Assembly (NCBI GenBank): GCA_963796195.1
Contig: CAWCKS010000002.1
Span: 124,001 to 188,000 of the forward strand
Origin: CAWCKS01 sp963796195
GTDB lineage: Bacteria > Pseudomonadota > Alphaproteobacteria > Rhizobiales > Xanthobacteraceae
Direction of reading: 5' to 3'
Length of the DNA: 64,000 bases
Positions 9,808 through 19,264 of this stretch are shown piece after piece. How positions within the stretch are numbered: position 1 is the stretch's first letter; every line of letters begins with the position of its first letter. The translations under genes were made by a program, and so were the position numbers. Under the pieces are notes generated by a model. The model ran no database searches. It saw nothing but the letters and a program-made list of their open reading frames with translations, and was not told the DNA's origin.

Positions 9808-10357
9808 ATGGGTTTGATGGATGTTCTCAATGGCATGCAGCATGGTCCGCGCGGCGACCGCAGCGCCAGCCCCTCGACCGGCAGCAGTGGCATGTCGCCG
9901 ATGACGATGGCGATCCTCGGCTTGCTCGCCTACAAGGCGCTGAAGCATTTCACCGGCCAGCAGCAGACCGCCGCGCCCGGTAGTGGCAGCGCGCCCGCGC
10001 CGGCGCCATCGGGCGGGCTGGGTGGCGCACTCGGCGGCCTCTTGGCTGGTGCAGCCGGGGGTGCTGCGGGCAGCGTGCTGAGCGGCGGGCTCGGTGATTG
10101 ATGAAGCAATTGCAGCAGGGCGGCCTCGGCGATGCCGCCAGCACCTGGGTCGGCAACGGGCCGAACAACGTCGGTTTCGGCAAGCGACCTCAGCAAGGCG
10201 CTCGGCGCCGACCAGATCAACATGCTTGCCAGCCAGACCGGCATGTCGAGCGATGAGCTGTTGCAGAACCTCGCCAAACATCTGCCCGACGTGATCAATC
10301 ATCTGACGCCAGACGGCCGGTTGCCGACGGAGCAGGAAGCTCACGAAAATGATTTGA
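9808..10357 (+). CDS. YidB family (DUF937) protein (two frameshifts)
   Basis: Starts MGLMDVLNGMQHGPRGD with CAGGAG 7 bases upstream. A Gly/Ala-rich linker (GGLGGALGGLLAGAAGGAAG) is followed by the DUF937 end: LKQLQQGGLGDAASTWVGNGPN, then VSASDLSKALGADQINMLASQTGMS. A missing T near 10099 puts a premature stop after GGLGD, and a second shift near 10180 restores another frame. The true stop is uncertain, near 10352-10357. E. coli YidB has no established activity. Followed by a GlsB-type gene, a pairing that suggests an envelope or stress role. Confidence 0.75.
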
Positions 10358-10396
10358 TTTCATCACTCACGCTGGAGCAGGGAACGGGAGTACAAA

Positions 10397-10678
10397 ATGA
10401 GTGGCATTCTCTGGATCATCATCGTCGGCATCGTCGCCGGCTTCATCGCACGTATGCTCATGCCGGGGCCGAACAATCCGCAGGGCTTCATCCTGACCTG
10501 CATTCTCGGCGTCGCCGGTTCGTTTCTCGCGACCTGGATCGGACAGACGATCGGCCACTATGACACCTCGCAGGGTGCAGGTTTCATCACCTCGACGATC
10601 GGCGCCGTCGTAATCCTCTTCATCTGGCACCGGCTGGTGGCCGCCGGCGTCATCCCTGACCCGGGCCGGAAGCTCTAG
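10397..10678 (+). CDS. GlsB/YeaQ/YmgE family membrane protein
   Basis: 93-residue integral membrane protein with three hydrophobic helices. Gly-rich motifs IIVGIVAGFIARMLMPGP and CILGVAGSFLATWIGQ are the hallmark of the transglycosylase-associated (YeaQ/YmgE) family, whose enzymatic role has never been shown. Close to the YidB-like gene upstream and the phosphoesterase 26 bases downstream, so possibly one transcript. Length matches the family. Confidence 0.9.
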   Translation: MSGILWIIIVGIVAGFIARMLMPGPNNPQGFILTCILGVAGSFLATWIGQTIGHYDTSQGAGFITSTIGAVVILFIWHRLVAAGVIPDPGRKL

Positions 10679-10704
10679 GCCGCTTCTCAAAGAAGAAAAA
10701 GAAA

Positions 10705-11505
10705 ATGCTGATTGCACAGATTACCGACAGTCATGTCGACGCGCCGGGGGCACTGGCGTTTGGCCGCATCGATGCCCGCGCGTGTTTACGCAAGGCGCTC
10801 GACGCCATCACCTCGCTCAACCCGCGACCGGACCTGATCCTGCATACCGGGGACGTCACCCAGCATGGCAATCTCGCCGTCAATCAGGACGTCCGCGCCA
10901 TGCTGGAAGAGAGCGGCATTCGCTATTGCGCGATCCCGGGTAACCACGACGAAACCGAACATTTGCGCGGCGCGTACGCCGACACCGCCTGGATGCCAAA
11001 GTCAGGCTTCCTGCACTACGTGCTCGAAGATCTGCCGGTCCGGGTAATCTGCCTCGACAGCAAGATCGAGGGCGAGGTCGCCGGCACGTTGTGCGACGAG
11101 CGGCTCAAATGGCTGTCGGCACAGCTCGCGGCCGGCGGTAACAAGCCAACCATGATTGCAATGCATCACCCGGTGTTTCGCATCGGCCGGCCGATCAGCG
11201 ACTCACGGCCGTTCCGCAACGCCGATGCGTTCGTCGAGCTGGTGTCGCGCTATCCTAACGTATCTCTGATCGTTGCCGGCCACGTGCACTGTACCTTGCA
11301 GACGCAAGTCGCCCACGCGGTCGCGATCGCTGCCCCGAGCACGGCGTTTCAGTTCGCGATGGATCGCCGGCCAGACAGCGTGATCGCGGTCAGCGGCGAG
11401 CCCGCGGGCTACTACATGCACGACTGGAAGGACGGCGCCGGCTTCACCTCGCACTACGCGCCGATCGGCGACTTCGGCACGCCGCACGTGTTGAATATGA
11501 GGTGA
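10705..11505 (+). CDS. metallophosphoesterase, CpdA-like
   Basis: 266-residue calcineurin-like phosphoesterase. All metal motifs are in order: ITDSH (7-11), TGDVTQHG, PGNHDE, MHHPV, and GHVHC. The HxD-type first motif is degenerate to DSH, as in class III cyclic nucleotide phosphodiesterases (CpdA, GpdQ). It could cleave cAMP or phosphodiesters such as glycerophosphodiesters. Preceded by an A-rich leader (AAAGAAGAAAAAGAAA) rather than a clean Shine-Dalgarno. Convergent with the FMN dehydrogenase. Confidence 0.88.
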   Translation: MLIAQITDSHVDAPGALAFGRIDARACLRKALDAITSLNPRPDLILHTGDVTQHGNLAVNQDVRAMLEESGIRYCAIPGNHDETEHLRGAYADTAWMPKSGFLHYVLEDLPVRVICLDSKIEGEVAGTLCDERLKWLSAQLAAGGNKPTMIAMHHPVFRIGRPISDSRPFRNADAFVELVSRYPNVSLIVAGHVHCTLQTQVAHAVAIAAPSTAFQFAMDRRPDSVIAVSGEPAGYYMHDWKDGAGFTSHYAPIGDFGTPHVLNMR

Positions 11506-11514
11506 GGCTGAACC

Positions 11515-12705
11515 TCACCCCACGAATTGCGTGGCGGTATTGCGGCCGTAATAGCCGAACAGGATGTCGGGGGTGATCTCCTCGACCTGGTTGCAGCCGC
11601 AATAGGCCATGGTGTTGTCGAACTCCTTGCGGATTACGTCGATCGCCTTCAGCGCGCCGGCTTGTCCCGCGACCGACGTGCCGTAGAGCGTGGCGCGGCC
11701 GGTCAGCACCGCTTTGGCGCCGAGCGCCAGCGCTTTAGCGATATCGGAGCCGCGGCGCACGCCGCTGTCGAGGATCACTGTCGCCTTCTCGCCGACCGCT
11801 TCGGCGATCTCCGGCAACGCGTCCATCGACGCCACGGCGCTGTCCATATTGCGGCCGCCGTGGTTCGAGACCACGATGCCGTCGCAGCCGTATTCGGCAG
11901 CCTTCACCGCATCGTCGGGGCGGTTGACGCCTTTGATCATCAGGATGCCCGGCCACATCTTGCGGAAGATCTTGATGTCCTCCCACGACAGGCTGTCGCG
12001 CTTCATGATCGCATGCACGTTCGGATCGGTGCGGATCGAATGCTGCAGGTGTCTTGGGTAGTTCTCGTATTTCGGCAGACCACCCTGCATCAGATAGCGT
12101 GCCAGCACGGTCGAGACCCAGCGTGGCCGCTTCATGACGTCGATGGTCGCTCGCCGCGTCAGCCGGAACGGCTGATGAAAGCCATTCCTGGCATTGTACT
12201 CGCGGTTCGGGCCGACGGTCGTGTCGACCGTGACCAGCAGCGCTTCAAACCCGCAACGCTTGGCGCGCTCGATCAGCTCGTAGGACAGTTCGCGCTTCTC
12301 CCAGACATAAAGCTGGAACCACAGCCGGCCGGGCGCCTTCTCGGCGATCTCCTCCATCGGCGTCATCGCGCCGGTCGCGAGCGTGAACGGAATTTTCGCC
12401 GCTGCCGCGGCCTTCGCCAGTTCGAGCTCGCCGTGATACCAGCACATGCCGGCAACGCCGGTTGGCGCGATCGCCATCGGCATCGACACCGGCTTGCCGA
12501 ACAACGTCGTCGCCATCGAGCGCTTGGAGACGTCGACCAGCGCGCGGTGCTTGAGCTTGATCCGTTCGAAGGCGGCGCGATTGTTGGCGAGCGCGACCTC
12601 ATCCTCCGTGCCGCGGTCGAAGAAATCGAACACGCCCTTCGGCAGCCGCCGGCGGGCGGCATCGCGGAGATCGTGGATATTGTAGCAGTTGTCGAGCGCT
12701 GCCAT
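11515..12705 (-). CDS. FMN-dependent alpha-hydroxy-acid dehydrogenase (LldD-like)
   Basis: 396 residues, the usual length. The FMN/hydroxy-acid family motifs are in place: MAIAPTGVAGM, WFQLYVWEKRE, Lys258 in MIKGV, and the active-site SNHGGR with catalytic His282 and Arg285, then DSGVRRGSDIAKALALGAKA for the FMN phosphate. Oxidises L-lactate, mandelate or a similar 2-hydroxy acid; which one is open. Without a membrane anchor helix it may be soluble. Divergent from the MBL hydrolase gene. Confidence 0.92.
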   Translation of the reverse strand: MAALDNCYNIHDLRDAARRRLPKGVFDFFDRGTEDEVALANNRAAFERIKLKHRALVDVSKRSMATTLFGKPVSMPMAIAPTGVAGMCWYHGELELAKAAAAAKIPFTLATGAMTPMEEIAEKAPGRLWFQLYVWEKRELSYELIERAKRCGFEALLVTVDTTVGPNREYNARNGFHQPFRLTRRATIDVMKRPRWVSTVLARYLMQGGLPKYENYPRHLQHSIRTDPNVHAIMKRDSLSWEDIKIFRKMWPGILMIKGVNRPDDAVKAAEYGCDGIVVSNHGGRNMDSAVASMDALPEIAEAVGEKATVILDSGVRRGSDIAKALALGAKAVLTGRATLYGTSVAGQAGALKAIDVIRKEFDNTMAYCGCNQVEEITPDILFGYYGRNTATQFVG

Positions 12706-12899
12706 CTTGAGCTTCCCCGAGGCGTTTCCTTGTTGGTTTAGCCGTGATGATGACGGCTGCGCCGCTTGAGTTCAACTGCTTCGGCCGCAGACCGGATAGG
12801 ATGCCGAGCCCCGCCAGAGCAGGATTTCGCGCCCGGCAAGCGTGAAGCGCGCCGATCTGCTATGGTCGACGCTCATCGCTGATGTGAGGAGGTGCGCCC

Positions 12900-13778
12900 A
12901 TGACCATGTCGCTCGCGCTCGAGGACACGACAATCCATCCGATCATCGAACAGGAAGGCGCTTTCTTCGACGTGATGAGCTTCTTCCCCGCGCTGACAAA
13001 AGAGACGTTTGACGAGAACAAATCCTGGCTGCAGCCCCAATTCATCGCGCCGTCCGGCGGGGTCATGCTTTGCATTCAGAGCTTCCTGATCAAGACGCCG
13101 CATCACAACATCCTGGTCGATACCTGCGTCGGCAACCACAAGGAGCGGCCGACACGGCCGTTCTGGCACAAGATGAACAGCGACCGGTTCGAGAAAGGGC
13201 TCGCGGCGCTCGGCCTGACCGTCGACGACATCGACTATGTCATGTGCACGCACCTGCATACCGACCACGTTGGCTGGAACACCCGGCTCGACAACGGCCG
13301 CTGGGTGCCGACCTTTCCCAAGGCCAGATACATCATGGCCGAACGCGAGCTGTCGCACTGGACGCAGCGCGAGAAGGCCGATCCGTCGAGCTGTCCGTGG
13401 ATCACCAACTCCGTGCTGCCGATCATTGCGGCCAAACGCGCGCAGATCGTGAAGAGCGATTTCGCTTTCAACGAGCGGCTGCAGTTCATCCCGACGCCCG
13501 GCCACACCATCGATCATTTCTCGTTGCTGGTCGGCCGGACCGGCCATGACTGCCTGATCACGGGCGACATGATCCATTCGCCGCTGCAGGGCAAGTTTCC
13601 GCACTTCGGCATGATGTCGGACTACAATTCCGCGCAGGCGGGAAGGACGCGGCAAACGGTGTTCGACCGCTTCTGCGAGAGCTCGACGGTCGTGTGCGCG
13701 TCGCATTTCCCGTCGCCCTCGACCGCGCGGGTCGGTCGCTGGGGCGACGGCTACAAATTCGTGCCGCTCGACGGTTGA
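12900..13778 (+). CDS. MBL-fold metallo-hydrolase
   Basis: 292 residues. THLHTDH at 117-123 is the zinc-binding HxHxDH motif; later ligands are in PTPGHTIDH and LITGDMIHS, and the final His in VVCASHFPSP. The layout matches the AHL-lactonase/quinoprotein-relay branch of the metallo-beta-lactamase superfamily, so lactone hydrolysis is possible but unproven. GGAGGTG at 12886-12893 is a strong ribosome site. Upstream 194 bases are shared with the divergent FMN dehydrogenase. Confidence 0.9.
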   Translation: MTMSLALEDTTIHPIIEQEGAFFDVMSFFPALTKETFDENKSWLQPQFIAPSGGVMLCIQSFLIKTPHHNILVDTCVGNHKERPTRPFWHKMNSDRFEKGLAALGLTVDDIDYVMCTHLHTDHVGWNTRLDNGRWVPTFPKARYIMAERELSHWTQREKADPSSCPWITNSVLPIIAAKRAQIVKSDFAFNERLQFIPTPGHTIDHFSLLVGRTGHDCLITGDMIHSPLQGKFPHFGMMSDYNSAQAGRTRQTVFDRFCESSTVVCASHFPSPSTARVGRWGDGYKFVPLDG

Positions 13779-13790
13779 CGCGAAACGCCG

Positions 13791-14939
13791 TTATTCGGCG
13801 GCATTCGATTTCAACGCGCCAAACACCTCGTCGTTGTGCTGGCCGATCGAAGGCGAGTCCCGATAGGGATGCGGCCGCGCGCCGTTGAACTGGATCGGCA
13901 GGCCGACGATCTTCGCGTTGCTGCCCGGCAAGGTGCGCATCAGGTCCATCGCGGCAAGCTGCTCGGCGCGCGACAGCTCCGGGATATCGTTGACCTCGCA
14001 GGCCGGCACGCCGACCTTGTTGAGCGCCGCGAGCCACTCGGCACGCGTGCGCTTGCGCAGCTCGGCCTCGATGATCGGGATCAGCACGTCGCGGTGAGCC
14101 TTGCGATCTGGACCGGTCTTGAAGCGCGGATCCTGTGCCCACTCTACGTGGCCCACGACCTTGGCGAATTTCTCGAACAGGCGGCTGTTGCCGGCGGCGA
14201 TGCAGATTGGCCGGTCGGCGGTGTCGAAGGTCTGGTACGGCACGAGGTTATTGCTCGCGGTGCCCGTGCGCTCCGGCTTGTTGCCGCTGAACAGGTAGCT
14301 GTTCAGCGAGCCCGCGACCCAGGACACCGCGGATTCGAACAGCGAGGTATCGATCACACAGCCCTCGCCGGTGCGATGCCGCTGCTGTAGCGCGGCCAGG
14401 ATGCCGATGGTCGACCACATGCCGGTCGCGGTGTCGTTGATTGCCGGTGCACAGAACGTCGGCGGGTCGTCAGCCCGGCCGGTCAGCGTCATCACTGCAC
14501 CGAAGGCTTGCGCCAGCGGATCAAAGCCCGGCGCATTCCGCATAGGGCCCTTGTTGCCGAACGCCCAGATCGAGCAGTAGATCAGCCGCGGATTGACGGC
14601 GCGCATCACCTCGGGGCCGATGCCGACCTCTTCCACAATGCCGGGCCTGAGATTCTGGATCATCACGTCGGCGTCGCGCACCAGAAGCTTCAGCCGCTCG
14701 ATATCGGCGTTGCTCTTGATGTCGATGGTGACCGAGCGCTTGTTGCGATTGGTGGAGTGAAACATCAGCGAGGAGTCGTCGACGAAGGGCGGCCCCCACA
14801 TCCGCGCATCATCGCCGCCGTCGGGCTTCTCCACCTTGATCACGTCGGCGCCCATGTCGGACAGGATGGCGCCGGCCAGCGGGCCTGCGAGCGCCTGGCC
14901 CACCTCGATCACCTTGATGCCTGCAAGCGGTCCCGCCAT
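13791..14939 (-). CDS. CaiB/BaiF family (class III) CoA transferase
   Basis: 382 residues. The opening GIKVIEVGQALAGPLAGAIL and SDMGADVIKVEKP are the CoA-binding start of the family. FNSTNRNKRS-like HSTNRNKRSVTID follows, and Asp140 in GFDPLAQAFGAVM aligns by context with the catalytic Asp that forms the acyl-anhydride. Transfers CoA between acids and is a common activating step for catabolism of unusual acids. Convergent with the MBL gene, 12 bases apart. First member of a 12-kb acyl-CoA locus. Confidence 0.93.
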   Translation of the reverse strand: MAGPLAGIKVIEVGQALAGPLAGAILSDMGADVIKVEKPDGGDDARMWGPPFVDDSSLMFHSTNRNKRSVTIDIKSNADIERLKLLVRDADVMIQNLRPGIVEEVGIGPEVMRAVNPRLIYCSIWAFGNKGPMRNAPGFDPLAQAFGAVMTLTGRADDPPTFCAPAINDTATGMWSTIGILAALQQRHRTGEGCVIDTSLFESAVSWVAGSLNSYLFSGNKPERTGTASNNLVPYQTFDTADRPICIAAGNSRLFEKFAKVVGHVEWAQDPRFKTGPDRKAHRDVLIPIIEAELRKRTRAEWLAALNKVGVPACEVNDIPELSRAEQLAAMDLMRTLPGSNAKIVGLPIQFNGARPHPYRDSPSIGQHNDEVFGALKSNAAE

Positions 14940-14983
14940 GGTTTTGTTTCCCTTGTTGGTCTTGTCGGGTGGGCAAGAGCGCC

Positions 14984-15751
14984 TTAGCGCGCCCTCGCCT
15001 CATGTCTAAGCCGAGAGAGGGCACGTCGCCAGATCGAAAATGTCTTGCGCGAACGAGCTGCGCTGAGATCGCCTTGCGCTCGCCTTGCCGTGTTTCGCCA
15101 CGCGTGCACTGTGAGCCGACGCCCGTCCACATTGGTATCAAACAACTTGAAGCCACACTCTTTCAGGGCTTCGACCACGAAAGCGACGTTTGGCGTGAAA
15201 TAGTTCGTCGCGTCGTTCCGCAATGAGCCTGACGGGTGATAGATGAGAAGTGGCGCGGGGCTCTCTAGGAATTTGGTTGCGGCCTCGCTCTCTACAATGA
15301 GGCAATCTTCTGCGACGGACGCCGCCGCCTGAAGCCCATCGAGTGGAGAGCGAAGGTGATAGAGCACCCCGGCGAAGAGCACGACGTCCCATTTGCCGAG
15401 CGCTTCGGGCTTGATGTCCAGAACGTCGATCTCCCTCGCCTCGACATCGCAGCCGGTTGCGCTCCGCGCCAACTCGAAGGCCTCGCGTCCCCTCCAGTGA
15501 GGGTGCGTCCAAACATATTGATCGGCAGCCATCACACGTTTGGCGCCGCGCCGCTTTGCTTCGAAGGAGTGCGCCCCGGCCCAGGCGCCGATATCCAGCA
15601 CGGTCGCGCCGTCCAGACGCACAGGATCAAAAAACACGTTCTGCTCGTGCCGCATCAGCTCCAGTGACTTTCGCCCCGGGGTGATCAGTCCATTCCCGAG
15701 GTCAATGGATTGGTACCAGGGAATGGAATTGACGCGTTCTCTCAGGTCCAT
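14984..15751 (-). CDS. class I SAM-dependent methyltransferase, CmoB/DUF1698-like
   Basis: 255 residues. VLDIGAWAGAHSFEA (51-65) is the SAM-binding glycine motif, followed by ADQYVWTHPHW and the acidic loop in FAGVLYHLRSPLDGL. The pre-domain WYQSIDLGNGLITPGRK resembles CmoB-type proteins that modify tRNA, but standalone homologues methylate small molecules. It ends with an Arg-rich tail. Codes on the same strand as the CoA transferase, 44 bases upstream of it, but with no obvious functional link. Confidence 0.8.
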   Translation of the reverse strand: MDLRERVNSIPWYQSIDLGNGLITPGRKSLELMRHEQNVFFDPVRLDGATVLDIGAWAGAHSFEAKRRGAKRVMAADQYVWTHPHWRGREAFELARSATGCDVEAREIDVLDIKPEALGKWDVVLFAGVLYHLRSPLDGLQAAASVAEDCLIVESEAATKFLESPAPLLIYHPSGSLRNDATNYFTPNVAFVVEALKECGFKLFDTNVDGRRLTVHAWRNTARRAQGDLSAARSRKTFSIWRRALSRLRHEARAR

Positions 15752-15972
15752 GGCTCGATCTTGAAGGCAAAAATGCCGTCATCCTGATGCTGCAAGGTTG
15801 TCGGAACTGTCACAATCAGACCACCTGCCCTATTGGAATACACCATATGCGCCGATTGCGCTGCAATGCGGTGGGAACGCGTTGGACTCCGCCGTCAAAG
15901 ATGTGAAAATCGACGATGACGAGAAGCGATGACAAGAACAGCGCCGCATAACGGCGTGCCTGGGAGAGTGCA

Positions 15973-17567
15973 ATGAATCGCCGCGTGCCGCCACCTGAGC
16001 AAGAAGTCGGCTGGCAGAAGGAACTCGACGAACTCGCCGAGCGCAAGCGCATTGCGCAGGAGATGGGTGGCAAGGAGCGCGTCGAACGTCAGCACGCCGG
16101 TGGCCGGCTCACGGTGCGCGAACGGATCGACAAGGTGCTCGATGCCGACTCGTTCCACGAGCTCGGCTCGGTCGCCGGCAAGGCCAAATACGACAAGCAG
16201 GGCAAAATGGTCGACTTCATGCCCGGCAATGGCGTGTTCGGCCGCGGCAAGATCGACGGCCGGCCGGTGATGATTTTTGGTGACGATTTTACCGTGCGCG
16301 GCGGCTCCGCCGACGCATCGATCCGCGCCAAGTATCAGATGCCCGAGCAGATGGCCGCCGAATTCCGGATGCCGATCATCCGCATGATCGAAGGCTCCGG
16401 CGGCGGCGGCTCGGTGAAGACCATCGAGACCAAGGGCTATGCGAACCTGCCCGGCGGCATCGCGGTCTCATCCGGCCTGCATCTGTGTGCGCAGAACATG
16501 GGGCTCGTGCCCGTCGTCGCGATGGGACTGGGCTCGGTCGCAGGACTCGGCGCGGCGCGGCTATCCGCCAGCCACTATTCGCTGATGGTCAAGGACATGT
16601 CAGCGGTGTTCGTCGCCGGCCCGCCCGTCGTCGATCGCCTCGGTGAGAAGCGCACCAAGCAGGAGCTCGGCGGCCACAAGGTGCAGATCGCGGCCGGCAC
16701 GGTCGACGACGCGGTCGATACCGAAGAGGAAGCTTTCTTGCGCGCGCGAAAATTCCTGTCGTACCTGCCGTCGTCGATCTGGGATCTGCCGCCGCGCATG
16801 CAGACCTGGGACGATCCCAACCGTCGCGACGAAAGCCTGTCTCAACATCGTGCCGCGCGATCGCAAGAAGGCCTACCAGATGCGCAAGATCATCGATCTT
16901 GTGGTCGACAAGGGCTCGTTCTTCGAGATCGCACGCGGTTTTGGCCGAGCCATCATCACCGGCTTTGCGCGGCTCGACGGCTGGCCGGTCGGCATCCTCG
17001 CCGGTGATCCCTTGCACGAAGGCGGCGCCTGGAACGCGACGGCTTCGCGCAAGATCACGAAATTCGTCGACACCTGCCAGACCTTCCATCTGCCGGTCGT
17101 GCATCTCGTCGATTGCTTCGGCTTCGCGGTCGGGCTGGCACGCGGAATCCACCGGCACCATGCGCTTCGCCGTGCAGGCGGTCAGTGCGATCCACCAGAG
17201 CACCGTGCCGTGGTGCGCGATGATCATGCGCAACGTGTTCGGCGTCGGCGGCGGCGCGCACGTGCCGCACACCCACGTGCCGTTCCGTTACTCCTGGCCG
17301 TCGGGCAACTGGGGCTCGCTGCCGCTGGAAGGCGGCATCGAGGCCGCCTACCGCGCCGAGATCGACGCCGCGGAAGATCCCGTTGCCAAGCTCGCCGAGA
17401 TCGAGGAGCGGCTGGAACGGTTGCGCTCGCCATTCCGCACGGCCGAGGCGTTCCTGGTTGAAGAGATCATCGACCCGCGTGACACGCGGCCGCTGTTGTG
17501 CGAGTTCGCCAATCTCGCCGCGCCGTTGCGGCAGGTCGGACCGTCCGCTTTCACGATGCGGCCCTAG
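15973..17567 (+). CDS. acyl-CoA carboxylase carboxyltransferase subunit (two frameshifts)
   Basis: About 530 residues after repair, the length of propionyl/methylcrotonyl-CoA carboxylase beta chains. N-terminal half: GGRLTVRERIDKVLD, GGGGSVKTIE, and GLGSVAGLGAA; C-terminal half: ESTGTMRFAVQ and GGGAHVPHTHV. Two one-base insertions split it near 16843 (extra T before LNIVPRDRKKAY) and near 17137 (after FAVGL). It transfers carboxyl from a carboxybiotin carrier to an acyl-CoA. The carrier is encoded at 17715, but no biotin carboxylase gene is within the window. Confidence 0.9.
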
Positions 17568-17579
17568 CAACAAACTTCG

Positions 17580-17690
17580 GTCATGCCCCGCTTCAAGCAG
17601 GGCATCCAGTACCCCCTGTCTCATGCTTGTTTACGCAATACCCGACACGGAGTACTGGATCGCCCGATCAAGTCGGGCGATGACAGCCCA
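17580..17690. repeat. interspersed repeat between carboxylase genes
   Basis: Contains paired words gcatccagtac and gtactggatc, and gcccgatcaagtcgggcgatgaca, forming potential hairpins. This is the common short-repeat style of Bradyrhizobium intergenic DNA. It separates the carboxyltransferase from its biotin carrier, so may space or stabilise the message. A frame can be read across it but it starts far upstream of the real carrier start. Confidence 0.65.
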
Positions 17691-17714
17691 GAAGGTCATT
17701 GTCGAGGATTGCTG

Positions 17715-18164
17715 ATGTCACCGATTCCGTTCGAGCCCGGCGCGATCCGTATGCTCGCGAAATTGATGGACGAGGAAGGCCTGAGCGAGATCGAACTCGC
17801 CGAGAAGGATCGCCGCATCAGGCTGGTGCGGCCGGCGGCGCCGCTCACGGTGCATCATCATGCGCCAGTGATGCCAGCGCTGACCGCGGTGACACCGCCG
17901 CCGGCGATCGCAACCGATGTGGCGAACCATCCCGGTGCGGTCTTGAGCCCGATGGTCGGCGTGGTTTATCTGACGCCGGAGCCGAACGCGCCGCCATTCG
18001 TCACCGTTGGCGCGCGGGTCGAGGCCGGGCAGACATTGCTGTTGATCGAAGCGATGAAGACGTTCAACCCGATCGTCGCCGCTAAGGGCGGTACCGTGTC
18101 AAAAATCCTGGTGGAAAGCGGCGACACGGTCGATCCGGGACAAACGCTGATCGTGGTGGACTGA
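17715..18164 (+). CDS. biotin carboxyl carrier protein of an acyl-CoA carboxylase
   Basis: 149 residues. The start at 17715 is preceded by GAGGA (17704-17708). The N-terminal 40 residues resemble AccB, followed by a Pro/Ala/His linker (about 41-75). The lipoyl/biotinyl domain has the biotinylation site EAMKTFN with Lys115 and the thumb-like VYLTPEPNAPPF before it. Accepts biotin from a ligase and carries CO2 to the carboxyltransferase upstream. The partner biotin carboxylase must be encoded elsewhere. Confidence 0.93.
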   Translation: MSPIPFEPGAIRMLAKLMDEEGLSEIELAEKDRRIRLVRPAAPLTVHHHAPVMPALTAVTPPPAIATDVANHPGAVLSPMVGVVYLTPEPNAPPFVTVGARVEAGQTLLLIEAMKTFNPIVAAKGGTVSKILVESGDTVDPGQTLIVVD

Positions 18165-18174
18165 GAACGCGCTT

Positions 18175-18268
18175 CATTGTCATGGCCGGGCTTGACCCGG
18201 CTATCTCGCTTAGGAGACGCCGCGCATTGCTAATCGAGGTCACCGGGACAAGCCCGGTGACGACAATG
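18175..18268. repeat. palindromic repeat between convergent genes
   Basis: Ends are inverted: cattgtc at the left and gacaatg at the right. Internal arms gccgggcttgacccggc and caccgggacaagcccggtg can also pair. It lies between the stops of the biotin carrier gene and the SDR gene, a place where it may act as a two-way transcription barrier. Confidence 0.7.
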
Positions 18269-18276
18269 CGTGGTCC

Positions 18277-19065
18277 TTAACCGCCGCCAAGATGCATGCC
18301 GGCATCCATGCGCACAGCTTCCCCGGTCATGTGGCCGGAGCCCGGGCTGACCAGAAACACCACGGCTTCAGCGATATTTTCCGGCTTCGAGGCGAGCTTC
18401 AACGGCACGCGGCCCTTGACCTGCTCGCGCAGCTTGTCGGCCGCTTCCTGTCCCCTGCCCTTCGAAAACCATGGCGTATCGATATAGCCGGGGCAGACGG
18501 CATTGACGCGGATCGATGGCGCCAGCGCCCGGCCAAGCGACTTCGTCATGGTGATCAGCGCGCCCTTGCTCGCGGCGTAGGCAACAGATGAACCGCCGCC
18601 ATTGATACCTGCAACCGAGGCGACGTTGACCACCGCCGAGTTGTGGCCTGCGGCCTTGGCGCCGGCTTCGAGCAGCGGACGCGCCGCGCGGACCATCTGG
18701 AAGGTGCCGATCACGTTGACGCCATAGATGCGCTGGAAGTCATCGGCCGAGAGCTCGTGCAGCTGGCTGTGATCAGGTACGTGCTTGGTGGTGCCGGCGT
18801 TGTTGACGAGGCCATTGATGTGGCCCCATTTCGATGCCGCCGCGACGATCTTCTTGCAGTCATCGTCGCTGGCGACATTGCCCTGCACGACGACAACCTC
18901 GGCGCCAGCCTTGCGGCAGAGGTCGGCGGTCTCCTCGGCCTCCTTCTTGCTGGAGGAATAGTTGACGATGACGCGGGCGCCGCCGCGGGCGAGTTGGCGA
19001 GCGGTCGCAGCCCCGAGGCCGCTCGAGGAGCCCGTAACAAGCATGACCAGGCCTTCCAGAGACAT
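18277..19065 (-). CDS. SDR family oxidoreductase (FabG-like)
   Basis: 262 residues, classical SDR. TGSSSGLGAATA binds the NAD(P) pyrophosphate, NNAG is the structural motif, the catalytic Ser lies in NVASVAG, and YAASK gives Tyr and Lys. The C-terminus GHMTGEAVRMDAGMHLGGG is typical of 3-oxoacyl reductases. Probably handles a 3-hydroxyacyl or alcohol intermediate of the acyl-CoA locus. Divergent from the SDR at 19265. Confidence 0.9.
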   Translation of the reverse strand: MSLEGLVMLVTGSSSGLGAATARQLARGGARVIVNYSSSKKEAEETADLCRKAGAEVVVVQGNVASDDDCKKIVAAASKWGHINGLVNNAGTTKHVPDHSQLHELSADDFQRIYGVNVIGTFQMVRAARPLLEAGAKAAGHNSAVVNVASVAGINGGGSSVAYAASKGALITMTKSLGRALAPSIRVNAVCPGYIDTPWFSKGRGQEAADKLREQVKGRVPLKLASKPENIAEAVVFLVSPGSGHMTGEAVRMDAGMHLGGG

Positions 19066-19264
19066 CGCGTTTCCCTCTTGTTGTCGTTGTTCCCCAACCG
19101 AAGACCGGAGCGTAGCAACTCGTCAAACCCCTTGCCAGCGCCAATGAGTTGGACGCCGGTGGCCCATGCCGGTGCCGCAGTTGACGGGGCAACCGTTATC
19201 GCGCCTATGAGCGAGGGAAATTTCGCTTTTGTTTGAAGAAACCTACGAAGGGAAGAGACGTACC

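Noticed and set aside
17583..17714. Longer N-terminus of the biotin carrier
   Set aside because: It reads through an intergenic repeat. GAGGA and an AccB-like N-terminus support the start at 17715.
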